Part shown: positions 53,688-63,097 of the stretch, piece after piece
How the letters are laid out: each line of letters begins with the position of its first letter
Position numbering within the stretch: position 1 is the first letter of the stretch
Assembly (NCBI GenBank): GCA_022821725.1
Contig: JAJEDB010000126.1
Span: 1 to 64,000 of the forward strand
Direction: 5' to 3'
Origin: Candidatus Poribacteria bacterium
GTDB taxonomy: Bacteria; Poribacteria; WGA-4E; WGA-3G
Length of the DNA stretch: 64,000 bases
Position numbers and translations under genes: made by a program
Notes under the pieces: model-generated
The model's input: only the letters and a program-made list of their open reading frames with translations
Database searches by the model: none
Told to the model about the DNA's origin: nothing

Positions 53688-54290
53688 GTGCTTGAGGTAA
53701 AATTCGATATGAAGGAAGGCGTGAAAGATACTTTAGTGTTCAATGTGAAAGACCTTCGACACGAGGACTTCAAAGAATACAAAGCACTTGTACCGTCTGA
53801 GTCCCTCGGTTTGACTTACGAAGAGGCAGAATTTATTAAGCCCTTGTCATGCAGCGTCGGCCTCTTTCGCCAAGGTGGCGATAATATCTATATAACGACC
53901 GATGTTGATACGACTGTTTTGGTGGAGTGTCGACGCTGTATCAACCCCTTTGAGGTGGACATAGCAACGACACTTGGCTTGCTATTTTCTATTGGGGATA
54001 CATCGTCAGAAACGGAAGATGATGAGGAGCGATACTACGATGGGGAAACGTTAGATATTTCAGAGGATGTCCGGCGGGCACTTGTTCTTGAAATACCGAC
54101 ATGGTCGCTCTGCTCCGAAACGTGCAAGGGTTTATGTCCAGAATGTGGGACGGATCTCAACACGACAGAATGCTCCTGCGAAATGACGGATGAGATAGCG
54201 CTCCCTGCCTCTAATTCTCTGAGTGCGCAGCTTGAAAGTGCTTTTGCCAAAGCTGGTCCTCTCAAAAATACTGGAAACAATCGAAATTAG
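53688..54290 (+). CDS. yceD: YceD/DUF177 protein (23S rRNA accumulation)
   Basis: A 200-residue DUF177 protein, commonly encoded just before rpmF. The core is VECRRCINPFEVDI with its CxxC, an acidic linker (SSETEDDEE), then DISEDVRRALVLEIP and a cysteine cluster CKGLCPECGTDLNTTECSC that probably binds zinc. YceD homologues are linked to 23S rRNA accumulation and ribosome synthesis. Start is GTG at 53688; no strong ribosome binding site is seen. rpmF begins 65 bp later. Confidence 0.88.
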   Translation: MLEVKFDMKEGVKDTLVFNVKDLRHEDFKEYKALVPSESLGLTYEEAEFIKPLSCSVGLFRQGGDNIYITTDVDTTVLVECRRCINPFEVDIATTLGLLFSIGDTSSETEDDEERYYDGETLDISEDVRRALVLEIPTWSLCSETCKGLCPECGTDLNTTECSCEMTDEIALPASNSLSAQLESAFAKAGPLKNTGNNRN

Positions 54291-54355
54291 AATAAATACG
54301 TGAAGTGTACGCGTGATTCACGCATCGCGATTTTGTAATATAAAGGAGACAACCC

Positions 54356-54541
54356 ATGGCGCATCCAAAACGGAGAACGTCAAAATCGAAAAAAAGAATG
54401 CGGCGGAGCCATAACGCGCTCCATGACAAAACCTTAAGTCTCTGTTCATACTGCGGAGAGACGATTATTTCTCATCGAGTCTGTTCTGAATGTGGGCATT
54501 ACAATGGACGCCCCGTATTAAAATCTGCGGATGACGCATAG
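54356..54541 (+). CDS. rpmF: 50S ribosomal protein L32
   Basis: A 61-residue L32. The start MAHPKRRTSKSKKRMRR is the conserved basic N-terminus. CSYC and CSEC form a zinc ribbon (C+ form). AAAGGAG lies before the ATG. The usual neighbour plsX is absent; fabH follows after a leader repeat of about 150 bp. Confidence 0.97.
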   Translation: MAHPKRRTSKSKKRMRRSHNALHDKTLSLCSYCGETIISHRVCSECGHYNGRPVLKSADDA

Positions 54542-54561
54542 ATAGTGGTTTTATCAGTAAT

Positions 54562-54696
54562 TGTAGCCCGTAAGCGAAGCGGAGGGGTTTTTGATAGGGG
54601 TATTTGCTTGGGTATTTCTGCGTATTTCTGCAGATATACGTCTATTAACGGTATTTATCTAATTTGCCTGACCGAACCGCAAGGAATAATTAAAAA
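54562..54696 (+). repeat. Dispersed leader repeat, copy before fabH
   Basis: It starts GTAGCCCGTAAGCGAAGCGG, contains TTGCTTGGGTATTTCTGCGT, and ends in CCGCAAGGAATAATTAAAAA (54677-54696), three bases before the fabH ATG. This is the most complete copy in the window. Confidence 0.75.
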
Positions 54697-54698
54697 CA

Positions 54699-55694
54699 AT
54701 GACGCAACTTCGATATGCAACCATTACAGGGACAGGATCCTACCTCCCCGACCGGGTTGTCACCAATTTTGACCTTGAGGAAATGGTCAATACGAGCGAT
54801 GAATGGATTCGGCAACGGACAGGAATCGCTGAGAGGCGTATCGCTGAAGACGACGTAGCAACCTCTGATCTGTGTATACATGCTGCGCGATGGGCTATCA
54901 AAAACGCGCATATTGATCCACTTGATATTGAGATGATTCTCGTTGCTACTGTGACACCCGATCGGTTTTTTCCTTCAACAGCCTGCTATGTTCAGAAGGG
55001 GATCGGGGCAAAGAATGCCGCTGCAATGGATGTCTCCGCTGCGTGCGCCGGATTCCTTTACGGACTGGATTTAGCTGACGGACTGATCAGATCGGGACGA
55101 TATAACACGATTCTTGTCATCGGTGGTGAAATTTTTAACACAATTGTTGATTGGAACGACAGAAGTACATGTGTCCTTTTTGGAGACGGCGCAGGGGCTG
55201 CTATTGTCCAAGCGACGGATGAACCGAAAGGGATCCTCGCGTCTTATATCGGATCGGATGGCGATTATGCCGACGTTGACCTCCTCGGGATCCCCGCAGG
55301 GGGGTCCAGAATGCCAATCACGCAGGCGGCGATTGACCAGAAGTTAGATAAAATTCAGATGAACGGCAGAGAAGTCTTCAAATTAGGGGTCCGTCTTATG
55401 CCAGAAGCTGCGCAACGTGTGCTCCGTCAAGCAGACGTGAGTATTGAGGAGATTGATCTGTTAATCCCACATCAAGCGAACCTCCGCATCATTGAGGCGG
55501 TTGGCGATAGACTCGGCATGCCACGAGAGAAGGTTTATATCAACGTTGATAAATACGGGAATACCTCCGCAGCAACAGTGATTATCGCGTTAGATGAGGC
55601 GATTCGCGAGGGACGCGCAAAGCCCGGGGATCTACTGCTGTTTGTGACCTTTGGCGCGGGGTTGACATGGGGAAGCACACTCCTACGATTATAG
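54699..55694 (+). CDS. fabH: 3-oxoacyl-ACP synthase III
   Basis: A 331-residue KAS III that starts fatty acid synthesis by joining acetyl-CoA and malonyl-ACP. The catalytic triad is Cys in DVSAACAGFLYGL, His in PHQANLRI and Asn in YGNTSAA. Length and motifs are normal. Ribosome binding site AAGGAA comes from the leader repeat. fabD follows after an 84-bp repeat-containing gap. Confidence 0.96.
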   Translation: MTQLRYATITGTGSYLPDRVVTNFDLEEMVNTSDEWIRQRTGIAERRIAEDDVATSDLCIHAARWAIKNAHIDPLDIEMILVATVTPDRFFPSTACYVQKGIGAKNAAAMDVSAACAGFLYGLDLADGLIRSGRYNTILVIGGEIFNTIVDWNDRSTCVLFGDGAGAAIVQATDEPKGILASYIGSDGDYADVDLLGIPAGGSRMPITQAAIDQKLDKIQMNGREVFKLGVRLMPEAAQRVLRQADVSIEEIDLLIPHQANLRIIEAVGDRLGMPREKVYINVDKYGNTSAATVIIALDEAIREGRAKPGDLLLFVTFGAGLTWGSTLLRL

Positions 55695-55734
55695 TTTTTG
55701 GTCTTCGGTTAAAAAGGGTTCTCATGCGATCACA

Positions 55735-55798
55735 CCCCTCTGCTACCGACAACTGATAACTCTTAACTCTGATAACTGATGACTGATAACCATTTGGC
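55735..55798 (+). repeat. GATAACTGATGACT-type repeat before fabD
   Basis: ACAACTGATAACTCTTAACT and GATAACTGATGACTGATAAC run up to and across the fabD start. A related block lies before fabF (57880-57992). The units are degenerate copies of AACTGATAACTGATGACTGA. Confidence 0.6.
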
Positions 55799-56723
55799 AT
55801 TTATTTTTCCAGGACAAGGTTCACAACAGGTAGGCATGGGAGCCGAACTGGCACAGACTTACCCGGCTGCCGATGCTGTTTTTCAGGAGGCAGATGCAGT
55901 CCTCGGACGGGAGTTGCGGCGACTCTGTTTTGAGGGACCCGAAGCAGACTTAAAGCAGACCGAAAACACACAACTGGCGATTTTGACCTGTAGCGTGGCA
56001 GCCTTGCAAGTCCTAAAGGAATGCGGTGTCGTGCCGAGCGCGGTCGCCGGACACAGTTTGGGAGAGTATTCCGCACTCGTGGCGGCAGGAGTGATCGACT
56101 TTGAAGACGCACTGCATTTGGTGAACGCACGAGCGGGTTTTATGGCGGAAGCCGGAAGCACACAACAGGGCACAATGGCGGCGATCCTCGGAATGGAAAC
56201 CGAGCGTCTGCAAGTGCTTTGTGACACGGCTGAAGGTGTCGTGAGTATCGCTAATTACAACTGTCCCGGGCAACTGGTAATCTCTGGAGAAATTAAAGCA
56301 GTCAACCACGTCCTCGACCTTGCTAAAGCCGAAATTGGGGCGAGACGGTGTCGTCCGTTGCCAGTGAGTGGGGCGTTTCATTCGTCACTCATGGCACCCG
56401 CGCAGCAGAAATTCGCAGTACCCCTCGAATCGGTGACGATGCAATCACCGCAAGTCGATGTTGCGATGAATGTAACGGGTGAGTTCGCCACAGATGCCGA
56501 CGATATCAGACACCTTCTATTGCAACAGATAACACGACCTGTCCAGTGGGAAAAAATATTGCAGACGCTTGAGAAAACCGGTATTACGCATTTTGTAGAG
56601 GTCGGACCGGGCAAAGTTTTGTCCGGTTTGGTGAAACGGACCTTGCCGGAAAGTAGTGCTATGAACGTTGAAGATATTAAGACGCTCTCTCTTGTGACAG
56701 GTGAATACGGAAGTGATAAATAA
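55779..56723 (+). CDS. fabD: Malonyl-CoA:ACP transacylase
   Basis: A 314-residue FabD that loads malonyl groups onto ACP. The start LAFIFPGQGSQQVGMG, the nucleophile in AGHSLGEYSAL and the later His in PVSGAFHSSLM are all present. The start codon lies inside a GATAACTGATGACT-type repeat, so no ordinary ribosome binding site precedes it. The gene ends three bases before fabG. Confidence 0.96.
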   Translation: MTDNHLAFIFPGQGSQQVGMGAELAQTYPAADAVFQEADAVLGRELRRLCFEGPEADLKQTENTQLAILTCSVAALQVLKECGVVPSAVAGHSLGEYSALVAAGVIDFEDALHLVNARAGFMAEAGSTQQGTMAAILGMETERLQVLCDTAEGVVSIANYNCPGQLVISGEIKAVNHVLDLAKAEIGARRCRPLPVSGAFHSSLMAPAQQKFAVPLESVTMQSPQVDVAMNVTGEFATDADDIRHLLLQQITRPVQWEKILQTLEKTGITHFVEVGPGKVLSGLVKRTLPESSAMNVEDIKTLSLVTGEYGSDK

Positions 56724-56726
56724 AAA

Positions 56727-57503
56727 ATGAGTGAAACAACGGGACAAAATGCCTTTAGAGCGGATGTGTTGAGTGGCAAAACCGCAATCGTTACAGGTGC
56801 GTCGCGAGGGATTGGCGCAGCGATTGCACAAAGACTCTGCGAAGCCGGGGCAAATGTTGTTCTCTGCTCTCGTTCTACCGAGGCAGTTGGACAGATCGCT
56901 GATACACTGCAGGGGAAAGGCTATACGGTCCTCTCAATGGCTGCTGACATCTCCGAAAGGGCGGATGTTGACACGCTGATTGAAAAGACGATTTCGCAAT
57001 TTTCACAAATCGATATTCTTGTGAACAACGCTGGGATTACCCGGGATATGTTGCTCATGCGCCTCAAGGATGAGGACTGGAACGCTGTATTACAGACAAA
57101 TTTAACCGGTACGATGTACTGCACCCGGGCAGTCCTCCGTCCTATGATACGTCAGAAAGGCGGACGAATTATCAACATTTCGTCAGTTGTCGGGTTAACG
57201 GGAAACGCAGGACAGGCGAATTATGCTGCGGCGAAAGCCGGCATCATCGGTTTCACAAAGGCTATCGCGAAAGAGGTCGGGGCCCGCGGTATCACGGTCA
57301 ATGCTATCGCCCCTGGCTTTATCACGACAGATATGACAGCACAAATACCGGAACAGAATCAGCACCAACTGCTTGAACTGATTCCGTTACGGGAGTTTGG
57401 GCATCCAGAGGATGTGGCAGATGCCGTCTGTTTTTTGGCATCGGATGCTGCACGCTATATCACCGGCCAAACGCTTCAGGTTGACGGTGGCATGGTGATG
57501 TAA
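56727..57503 (+). CDS. fabG: 3-oxoacyl-ACP reductase
   Basis: A 258-residue short-chain dehydrogenase of fatty acid elongation using NADPH. Motifs are TGASRGIGAAIAQ, LVNNAGITRD, active-site Ser in NISSVVG and YAAAKAG with Tyr/Lys. The C-terminus ITGQTLQVDGGMVM is standard. It starts 3 bp after fabD, so the two are coupled. Confidence 0.96.
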   Translation: MSETTGQNAFRADVLSGKTAIVTGASRGIGAAIAQRLCEAGANVVLCSRSTEAVGQIADTLQGKGYTVLSMAADISERADVDTLIEKTISQFSQIDILVNNAGITRDMLLMRLKDEDWNAVLQTNLTGTMYCTRAVLRPMIRQKGGRIINISSVVGLTGNAGQANYAAAKAGIIGFTKAIAKEVGARGITVNAIAPGFITTDMTAQIPEQNQHQLLELIPLREFGHPEDVADAVCFLASDAARYITGQTLQVDGGMVM

Positions 57504-57545
57504 TTCAAGTGGACTTGGGACTTCCCAAGGTACCTAATACTAAGC

Positions 57546-57629
57546 CTGAAACGTAGTGGAAGGCGACGCTGCACGGAGGCACGCGAAGGTCCCGAACCTA
57601 CGTTACTTAACCGCAAGGAAAATTAAAAA
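57546..57629 (+). repeat. Dispersed leader repeat, copy before acpP
   Basis: It starts with GCCTGAAACGTAGTGGAAGG-like sequence and ends CGTTACTTAACCGCAAGGAA, AATTAAAAAT, one base from the acpP ATG. The ending CGTTACTTA-CCGCAAGG is shared with the proS copy. Confidence 0.65.
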
Positions 57630-57630
57630 T

Positions 57631-57864
57631 ATGGCAACAAACCAAGAACGCCTCATCGAAATTATCGCGAAACAACTCGGTGTCGAAGAAGATAATGTTA
57701 CCCCAGATGCCTCCTTTATGGAAGATTTGGGGGCTGATTCACTTGATACTGTTGAGCTGGTCATGGCACTTGAAGAGGAATTCGACATCGAAATCCCAGA
57801 CAGTGATGCAGAGAAAATTCAGACTGTTCAAGATGCCCTGAGTTACCTGGACGAACACGTGTAG
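57631..57864 (+). CDS. acpP: Acyl carrier protein
   Basis: A 77-residue, acidic ACP. The phosphopantetheine Ser is in [12 protein letters not shown]. Length and pattern ([17 protein letters not shown]) are standard. The ATG at 57631 has AAGGAA upstream within the leader repeat; an in-frame ATG at 57556 would add 25 non-conserved residues. Confidence 0.97.
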   Translation: MATNQERLIEIIAKQLGVEEDNVTPDASFMEDLGADSLDTVELVMALEEEFDIEIPDSDAEKIQTVQDALSYLDEHV

Positions 57865-57879
57865 GTTAAGGTATATCGT

Positions 57880-57992
57880 TTATCAGTTGTCGGTCTTCAG
57901 TCTGCGGTCGTCAGTTAAAGAAGGGTTTGATTGTGTCAGAACCGTCTTTTAACCGATAACTAATAACTGATGACTGACAACTATTCTACAAA
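57880..57992 (+). repeat. GATAACT-type inverted block before fabF
   Basis: TCAGTTGTCGGTCTTCAGTC at the left and AACCGATAACTAATAACTGA, TGACTGACAACT at the right form an imperfect inverted pair around GAAGGGTTTGATTGTGTCAG. A similar pair, with AAAAAGGGTTCT in the middle, precedes fabD. Confidence 0.6.
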
Positions 57993-58006
57993 AAAGGATC
58001 GGTCTC

Positions 58007-59245
58007 GTGGAGCGTGTAGTTATTACAGGAATCGGTGTTGTCAATGCAATTGGCAATACGAAAGAAGAATATTGGGATGCGCTTGCTATCGGTAAAAACG
58101 GAATCGGACCTTTAACCTATTTTGATGCCTCTGAGCATCGCACCCAAATCGCCGGAGAGGTTAAGAATTTCCAAGCGGAACAGTATCTGGACCGTCGCGC
58201 TGCGTCCAGGTTACCGCTGTTCATTCAGTACGCACTTGCTGCCTCAATTATGGCACATGAAGATGCAGGTTTGGAACTCGACACGGTTGATCCTTACCGG
58301 GCAGGGGTCCAAATGGGATCAGGGATTGGCGGCATCGGTGTCCTTGAAGATAACGCTAAAATCCTCGCTGAAAGAGGAGCGAAGCGCGTGAGTCCATTCC
58401 TTGTCCCCTACATGATTATTAACATGGCGGCAGGGCAGGTCTCAATCCATTTTAACCTCAAGGGCCCTAATTCTACGTCCGTCACTGCCTGTGCAAGTGC
58501 AAACCACTCTATGGGTGATTCGTTCCGTATCATTCAACGCGGTGAAGCAGATGTCATGTTTACGGGTGGAACGGAATCGGCAATTACACCCTTAGCGTTT
58601 GCTGGGTTCTGTTCAATGCGTGCTATGTCTGCTCGAAATCATGAGCCTGAACGCGCCTCGCGCCCGTTTACAAAGGACCGGGATGGCTTTGTCATGGGCG
58701 ATGGTGCGGGGGTCCTGATTCTTGAATCGCTATCACACGCCAAAAAGCGCGGTGCCTATATCTACGCGGAAATGGTCGGCTACGGAATGACCTCGGACGC
58801 ACACGATATGGTAAGTCCACCCGAAAACGGTGAGGGGGCAGTGAAAGCGATGGAATTTGCCCTCCGAGATGCCGACCTATCACTGGATGCCGTCGATTAT
58901 ATCAACGCCCACGGCACCTCAACACCAATTGGCGATATTGCTGAGACGAACGCCATTAAAACCCTCTTCGGTGAACACGCCTACAAAATTCCTATCAGCT
59001 CCACCAAATCCATGATTGGCCATCTGCTTGGTGCAGCGGGCGCCGTAGAACTCATCGCCTGCTTAGGCGGGATGGAAAAAGGCTTCTTACCACCAACGAT
59101 CAACTACGATATGCCCGACGAAGCCTGCGACTTGGACTATGTTCCAAACGAAAGTCGCGATGCAACGATTGATATCGCACTCTCTAACGCGTTCGGTTTC
59201 GGTGGACACAACACCTCAATCGCCATCCGAAAATTTTCGGATTAG
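58007..59245 (+). CDS. fabF: 3-oxoacyl-ACP synthase II
   Basis: A 412-residue KAS II of fatty acid elongation. Catalytic residues are Cys in [12 protein letters not shown] and the two His in [11 protein letters not shown] and [14 protein letters not shown]. Start is GTG ([10 protein letters not shown]) with AAAAGGA upstream. After fabF the operon is interrupted by a hicAB pair before folK. Confidence 0.96.
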   Translation: MERVVITGIGVVNAIGNTKEEYWDALAIGKNGIGPLTYFDASEHRTQIAGEVKNFQAEQYLDRRAASRLPLFIQYALAASIMAHEDAGLELDTVDPYRAGVQMGSGIGGIGVLEDNAKILAERGAKRVSPFLVPYMIINMAAGQVSIHFNLKGPNSTSVTACASANHSMGDSFRIIQRGEADVMFTGGTESAITPLAFAGFCSMRAMSARNHEPERASRPFTKDRDGFVMGDGAGVLILESLSHAKKRGAYIYAEMVGYGMTSDAHDMVSPPENGEGAVKAMEFALRDADLSLDAVDYINAHGTSTPIGDIAETNAIKTLFGEHAYKIPISSTKSMIGHLLGAAGAVELIACLGGMEKGFLPPTINYDMPDEACDLDYVPNESRDATIDIALSNAFGFGGHNTSIAIRKFSD

Positions 59246-59280
59246 TAGAATATCGCAAACTTGTCGCTCCAGTAAATTTT

Positions 59281-59475
59281 ATGCCCAGAAAAATACGACA
59301 ACTCATTGCGGACTTGAGAAAGGCAGGATTTATCAATATGGGTGGAAAAGGAAGTCACAGAACTTATGAACATCCTAAAGGTCCGATGGTTGTCATTTCT
59401 GGAAATCTCGGTGACGATGCAAAACCTTACCAAGAGAAGCAAGTTAAACTGAACATTGAGGAATCTCAAAGATGA
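59281..59475 (+). CDS. hicA: HicA-type toxin (mRNA interferase)
   Basis: A 64-residue HicA-like protein with a dsRBD-like fold: KIRQLIADLRKAGF, then GKGSHRTYEHPKGP with the catalytic His, and MVVISGNLGDD. HicA toxins cleave mRNA when their antitoxin is lost. The gene overlaps hicB by 4 bp (ATGA). A weak or absent ribosome binding site is usual for the toxin gene. Confidence 0.85.
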   Translation: MPRKIRQLIADLRKAGFINMGGKGSHRTYEHPKGPMVVISGNLGDDAKPYQEKQVKLNIEESQR

Positions 59476-59708
59476 GTGAAAGTGCAAAATACATTAAGAT
59501 CGTCGAATGGTCAGATGAGGATGAATGCTTCATCGGATATTGTCCGGGGATCATCGGTCCGTGTTGTCATGGTGATGATGAAGTAGAGGTTTACCGTCAG
59601 CTATGCGAAATTGTTGATGAACTATTGGTACACGCACAGAAAAAAGATAAACCACTTCCGCATCCAACGATCGGTAGGAACCTTGAGGAACTTTTAGTGA
59701 GTGCTTAA
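59472..59708 (+). CDS. hicB: HicB-like antitoxin
   Basis: A 78-residue partner with the HicB fold start [20 protein letters not shown] and a helix [18 protein letters not shown]. Only the N-terminal RNase-H-like part is present; no clear C-terminal DNA-binding domain is seen, so autoregulation may differ from long HicB proteins. Overlaps hicA at its start and folK at its end. Confidence 0.82.
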   Translation: MSESAKYIKIVEWSDEDECFIGYCPGIIGPCCHGDDEVEVYRQLCEIVDELLVHAQKKDKPLPHPTIGRNLEELLVSA

Positions 59709-60267
59709 TCAGTTTACAGCATTCACGCATCGCCTGGGTTCAGCCATGTTGTTATCAACCCCAAACTTCTTGTACGTAGCCTATATTGGTTTTGGAAGTA
59801 ACATCGGCGACCGACTTGCACATATCCAGAATGCCATCCGTGCGCTATCAAAAACAGAGGGAATCACCTTAAAAAAGATTTCCTCCATCTACACAACTGA
59901 CCCCGTTGGTTATGAAGCACAAGCACAGTTCCTGAACGGGGTCGCCGCTATCCAAACCTCCCTTTCTCCCCTCTCTTTGCTACATACCTTAAAAGACATT
60001 GAGACCACTATTGGCAGAAAACACCGTATCCGTTGGGGTCCGAGAGAGATTGACTTGGACATATTAATCTATGAGGATTTGTGCGTCCAAACAGAGAAAC
60101 TCGTCATTCCGCATCCAGAGATGCATCTCCGCGGTTTCGTGTTGGTCCCGTTAACGGAGATCGCGCCGAACCTCGTGCACCCAGTCTTTCAGGAATCTAT
60201 TCAAACCCTCCGCAATCGCCTTGAAGATGACAAATCCGTGCTAAGGAAAGAAGATTGTATTTTATAG
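59701..60267 (+). CDS. folK: 2-amino-4-hydroxy-6-hydroxymethyldihydropteridine pyrophosphokinase
   Basis: An HPPK of folate synthesis. The core starts [19 protein letters not shown], then [10 protein letters not shown], the family signature region [14 protein letters not shown] with its metal-binding Asp pair, and [17 protein letters not shown] 59701 gives 188 residues; ATG 59746 would give 173 and is also plausible, since the first 15 residues are not conserved. The gene is not next to folP or folB. Confidence 0.92.
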   Translation: MLNQFTAFTHRLGSAMLLSTPNFLYVAYIGFGSNIGDRLAHIQNAIRALSKTEGITLKKISSIYTTDPVGYEAQAQFLNGVAAIQTSLSPLSLLHTLKDIETTIGRKHRIRWGPREIDLDILIYEDLCVQTEKLVIPHPEMHLRGFVLVPLTEIAPNLVHPVFQESIQTLRNRLEDDKSVLRKEDCIL

Positions 60268-60354
60268 ACTTTCGCACTAAGATCTGATATAATTTCTGCA
60301 ACCGCCTATCCGACAGCGTCTCCTCTTTGCCTATCTTGAGCAGTTCGTCCAAAA

Positions 60355-60420
60355 GACTGTTCAAACCCGCCTCAATCGCCTTGAAAAACTTGCAATTTTC
60401 TCTTAAGTATAGTATAATTT
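60355..60420 (+). repeat. Degenerate duplication of the folK 3' region
   Basis: ACTGTTCAAACCCGCCTCAA, TCGCCTTGAAAAAC at 60357-60390 resembles CTATTCAAACCCTCCGCAAT, CGCCTTGAAGATG in the folK end (60198-60232). Each is followed by a TATAATTTCT sequence. A partial duplication is likely. Confidence 0.5.
60390..60418 (+). promoter_or_regulatory. Predicted sigma70-type promoter for sucC
   Basis: TTGCAA (60390-60395) and TATAAT (60413-60418) with a 17-bp spacer, 87 bp before the sucC start. A second TATAAT lies at 60288-60293 without a good -35 box. Confidence 0.7.
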
Positions 60421-60504
60421 CTAAATGCATGAGTCCGAAACACATAGACATAATACACCAGTAATCACAAGTGCCAAAGGAGTTTAAGGAAAGCTTTACA
60501 AAAG

Positions 60505-61689
60505 ATGAACATCCATGAATACCAAGCCAGACGCATCTTAGAATCCTATGGGGTCAATACGCTGCCGGGTAAGGTCGCCGAAACGCCAGAGGAAGCCGAA
60601 GCAATCGCACAGGAACTCAATTGCCCAAAATACGTTATTAAGGCACAAATACATGCTGGGGGGCGCGGGAAAGGCGGCGGCGTCAAACTCGCGGATTCAC
60701 CCGCCGAAGTCAAACAGCACGCAGATGCTATTCTCGGAATGCAACTGGTGACACCCCAGACCGGGCCCGAAGGGAAACTTGTTCGTAAAGTCCTAATTGC
60801 CGAAGCCGCAGAAATAGAGAAAGAGTTCTACCTCGCCATTTTACTGGATCGAGAAACATCCCGACTCACCTTAATCGGAAGCGAAGAGGGGGGTGTTAAC
60901 ATTGAGGAAGTTGCGGCACAAACCCCTGAGAAGATTATTAGAGCGGAGGTGCATCCAGCCTTCGGGTTAACTGAATTCCAAGCGCGGGAGTTTGCATACA
61001 AACTCATCACCGATGTAGACTACCGTTCGGTTATCCCTAACGCCACCCAATTGATTTTGTCGCTTTACAGTGCGTTTATTGCATGCGACTGTTCGTTGGT
61101 AGAGATTAATCCCTTGGCTATTGTAAAAATGGATGACGCATTAGACATTGTCGCACTCGATTCCAAGGTAAACCTTGATGACAATTCACTCTGGCGACAT
61201 TCCGATATAGCTGAGATGCGGGATCCGCACGAGGAAGATCCGAGTGAATTAGAAGCAAGCGAATCGGGTTTAAGTTATATCCGTCTCGATGGTGATATCG
61301 GTTGCATGGTGAACGGTGCCGGACTCGCTATGGCAACGATGGATATCATCAAACAGAACGGCGGCGAACCGGCGAATTTCCTTGATGTCGGTGGGGGTGC
61401 ATCTGTAGAAGCGGTTACACACGCTTTCCGTCTCATCCTCGCAGACGATAATGTGAAGGCGGTTCTCGTGAATATCTTTGGTGGCATCATGAAATGCGAC
61501 ACAATCGCAAACGGCATCGTTGAAGCCGCAAAACAGGTCGAACTCAACGTTCCGCTTGTGGTTCGATTAGAAGGAACAAATGTCGAGCTTGGAAAACAGA
61601 TCATTGCCGAATCGGATTTGAATGTTCAACAAGCCGAAGGACTCTCTGAAGCGGCACAACTCTCAGTAAAAGCGGCGAACCCCGCATAA
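60505..61689 (+). CDS. sucC: Succinyl-CoA ligase [ADP/GDP-forming] beta subunit
   Basis: A 394-residue SucC that, with SucD, converts succinyl-CoA to succinate with nucleotide formation. The start [17 protein letters not shown], the ATP-grasp motif [25 protein letters not shown] and the C-terminal FLDVGGGAS and [10 protein letters not shown] are all present. No sucD follows: the next gene is pgk. The alpha subunit must be elsewhere. Confidence 0.95.
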   Translation: MNIHEYQARRILESYGVNTLPGKVAETPEEAEAIAQELNCPKYVIKAQIHAGGRGKGGGVKLADSPAEVKQHADAILGMQLVTPQTGPEGKLVRKVLIAEAAEIEKEFYLAILLDRETSRLTLIGSEEGGVNIEEVAAQTPEKIIRAEVHPAFGLTEFQAREFAYKLITDVDYRSVIPNATQLILSLYSAFIACDCSLVEINPLAIVKMDDALDIVALDSKVNLDDNSLWRHSDIAEMRDPHEEDPSELEASESGLSYIRLDGDIGCMVNGAGLAMATMDIIKQNGGEPANFLDVGGGASVEAVTHAFRLILADDNVKAVLVNIFGGIMKCDTIANGIVEAAKQVELNVPLVVRLEGTNVELGKQIIAESDLNVQQAEGLSEAAQLSVKAANPA

Positions 61690-61829
61690 AAATAGCAGTC
61701 AGCAGCCACACACAGCGATCCTTGAGGGTGTGCTTTCTTTGACGAATTGATCTCTAATTGCTGCTGAGAATAGCCAAAAATCCGCGCGAAACGAACGGAC
61801 GCGCAGCCCAGAGGTCCGTAAATTAAAAA

Positions 61830-63026
61830 ATGGAAAAACTTGAATTAAAGGACATAGACGTTAGTGGGAAACGCGTTCTTGTGCGGGTGGACTTCAATGT
61901 TCCAATGAGGGACGGAAAGATTACAGATGAAACCCGTATTACCGCTGCTTTGCCGACGCTTTTAGCACTCATCAACGCCGATGCCAAAATTATCCTTGTA
62001 ACACATTTGGGCAGACCCGAGGTGGGTTCAGCAACTGACCGGAAGGTGCTTTCAACGGAACTGATCGCTGTAGCACTCAGCCGCAAACTCGGCACTCGCG
62101 TCGGGCATGTCAACGATTGTATCGGCGAGGCTGTGCAAACTGCGGTTGCGTCGATGCGTAACGGAGAAGTGCTGCTCCTTGAGAACGTCCGATTCTATGC
62201 CGAGGAAACCGCAAACGACACGGCATTCGCAGCGCAACTTGCTGCACTGGCGGATGTCTATGTAAATGATGCATTCGGGACCGCACATCGTGCCCACGCC
62301 TCAACGGAGGGGGTAACCCACTATCTCAATCCGTGTGCCGCTGGGCTTTTAATGGCACGCGAAATCTATTATCTCAGCACGACCCTTGAAGACCCTGCAC
62401 GTCCATACATCGCCATCCTCGGGGGCGCGAAAATTTCCGATAAAATCACGCTGATCGAGAACCTCCTCGGAAAAGTTGATAAACTTCTTATCGGTGGCGG
62501 TATGGCATATACATTTTTGTCGGCGTTGGGATTCGCTGTTGGGAACTCAATTGTCGAAACTGAAAAACTTGACGTTGCAAAATCGTTAGTCGAAAGGGAA
62601 GACTTCTCGGATTCCGTCCTACTACCCGTCGATCATGTCGTGGGTAAAGCCTTTGACCCTGAAACCGAGTCGCAGATTGTGGGCGAAAGTGATATCCCGG
62701 GAGGGTGGCAAGGATTGGATATTGGTCCCGAAACTGTCTCGACTTTTGGTGGACAGATCGCGACAGCAAAAACCGTCGTGTGGAATGGACCCTTAGGGGT
62801 CTATGAATTTGAGAAGTTCGCACAAGGCACGATTTCGGTCGCAAAGCAGATTGCCGATTCTGAATCGGTGAGTATTATTGGGGGTGGAGACTGTGTCGCC
62901 GCGATACAACAAGCCGGGGTCGCAGATCGAATGACGCATATCTCAACGGGCGGCGGTGCATCCTTGGAGTTTTTAGAGGGGAAACCGCTACCGGGCATCA
63001 TTGCTTTAACGGATCGAGGGAGATAA
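61830..63026 (+). CDS. pgk: Phosphoglycerate kinase
   Basis: A 398-residue PGK of glycolysis. The signature RVLVRVDFNVPM, the substrate region THLGRPEV, ENVRFYAEE, DVYVNDAFGTAHRAHAST, the hinge AILGGAKISDKI and nucleotide-site GGGDCVAAIQ and STGGGASLEFLEG are all normal. The region between sucC and pgk (140 bp) contains no clear terminator. It is a single gene, not next to gap or tpi. Confidence 0.97.
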   Translation: MEKLELKDIDVSGKRVLVRVDFNVPMRDGKITDETRITAALPTLLALINADAKIILVTHLGRPEVGSATDRKVLSTELIAVALSRKLGTRVGHVNDCIGEAVQTAVASMRNGEVLLLENVRFYAEETANDTAFAAQLAALADVYVNDAFGTAHRAHASTEGVTHYLNPCAAGLLMAREIYYLSTTLEDPARPYIAILGGAKISDKITLIENLLGKVDKLLIGGGMAYTFLSALGFAVGNSIVETEKLDVAKSLVEREDFSDSVLLPVDHVVGKAFDPETESQIVGESDIPGGWQGLDIGPETVSTFGGQIATAKTVVWNGPLGVYEFEKFAQGTISVAKQIADSESVSIIGGGDCVAAIQQAGVADRMTHISTGGGASLEFLEGKPLPGIIALTDRGR

Positions 63027-63097
63027 GCCACCGCTTCAGAGAATTGAACCCGGAGCAAGGAATAATTAGAAACGGAAGGCGGACTACATCATCAAAA

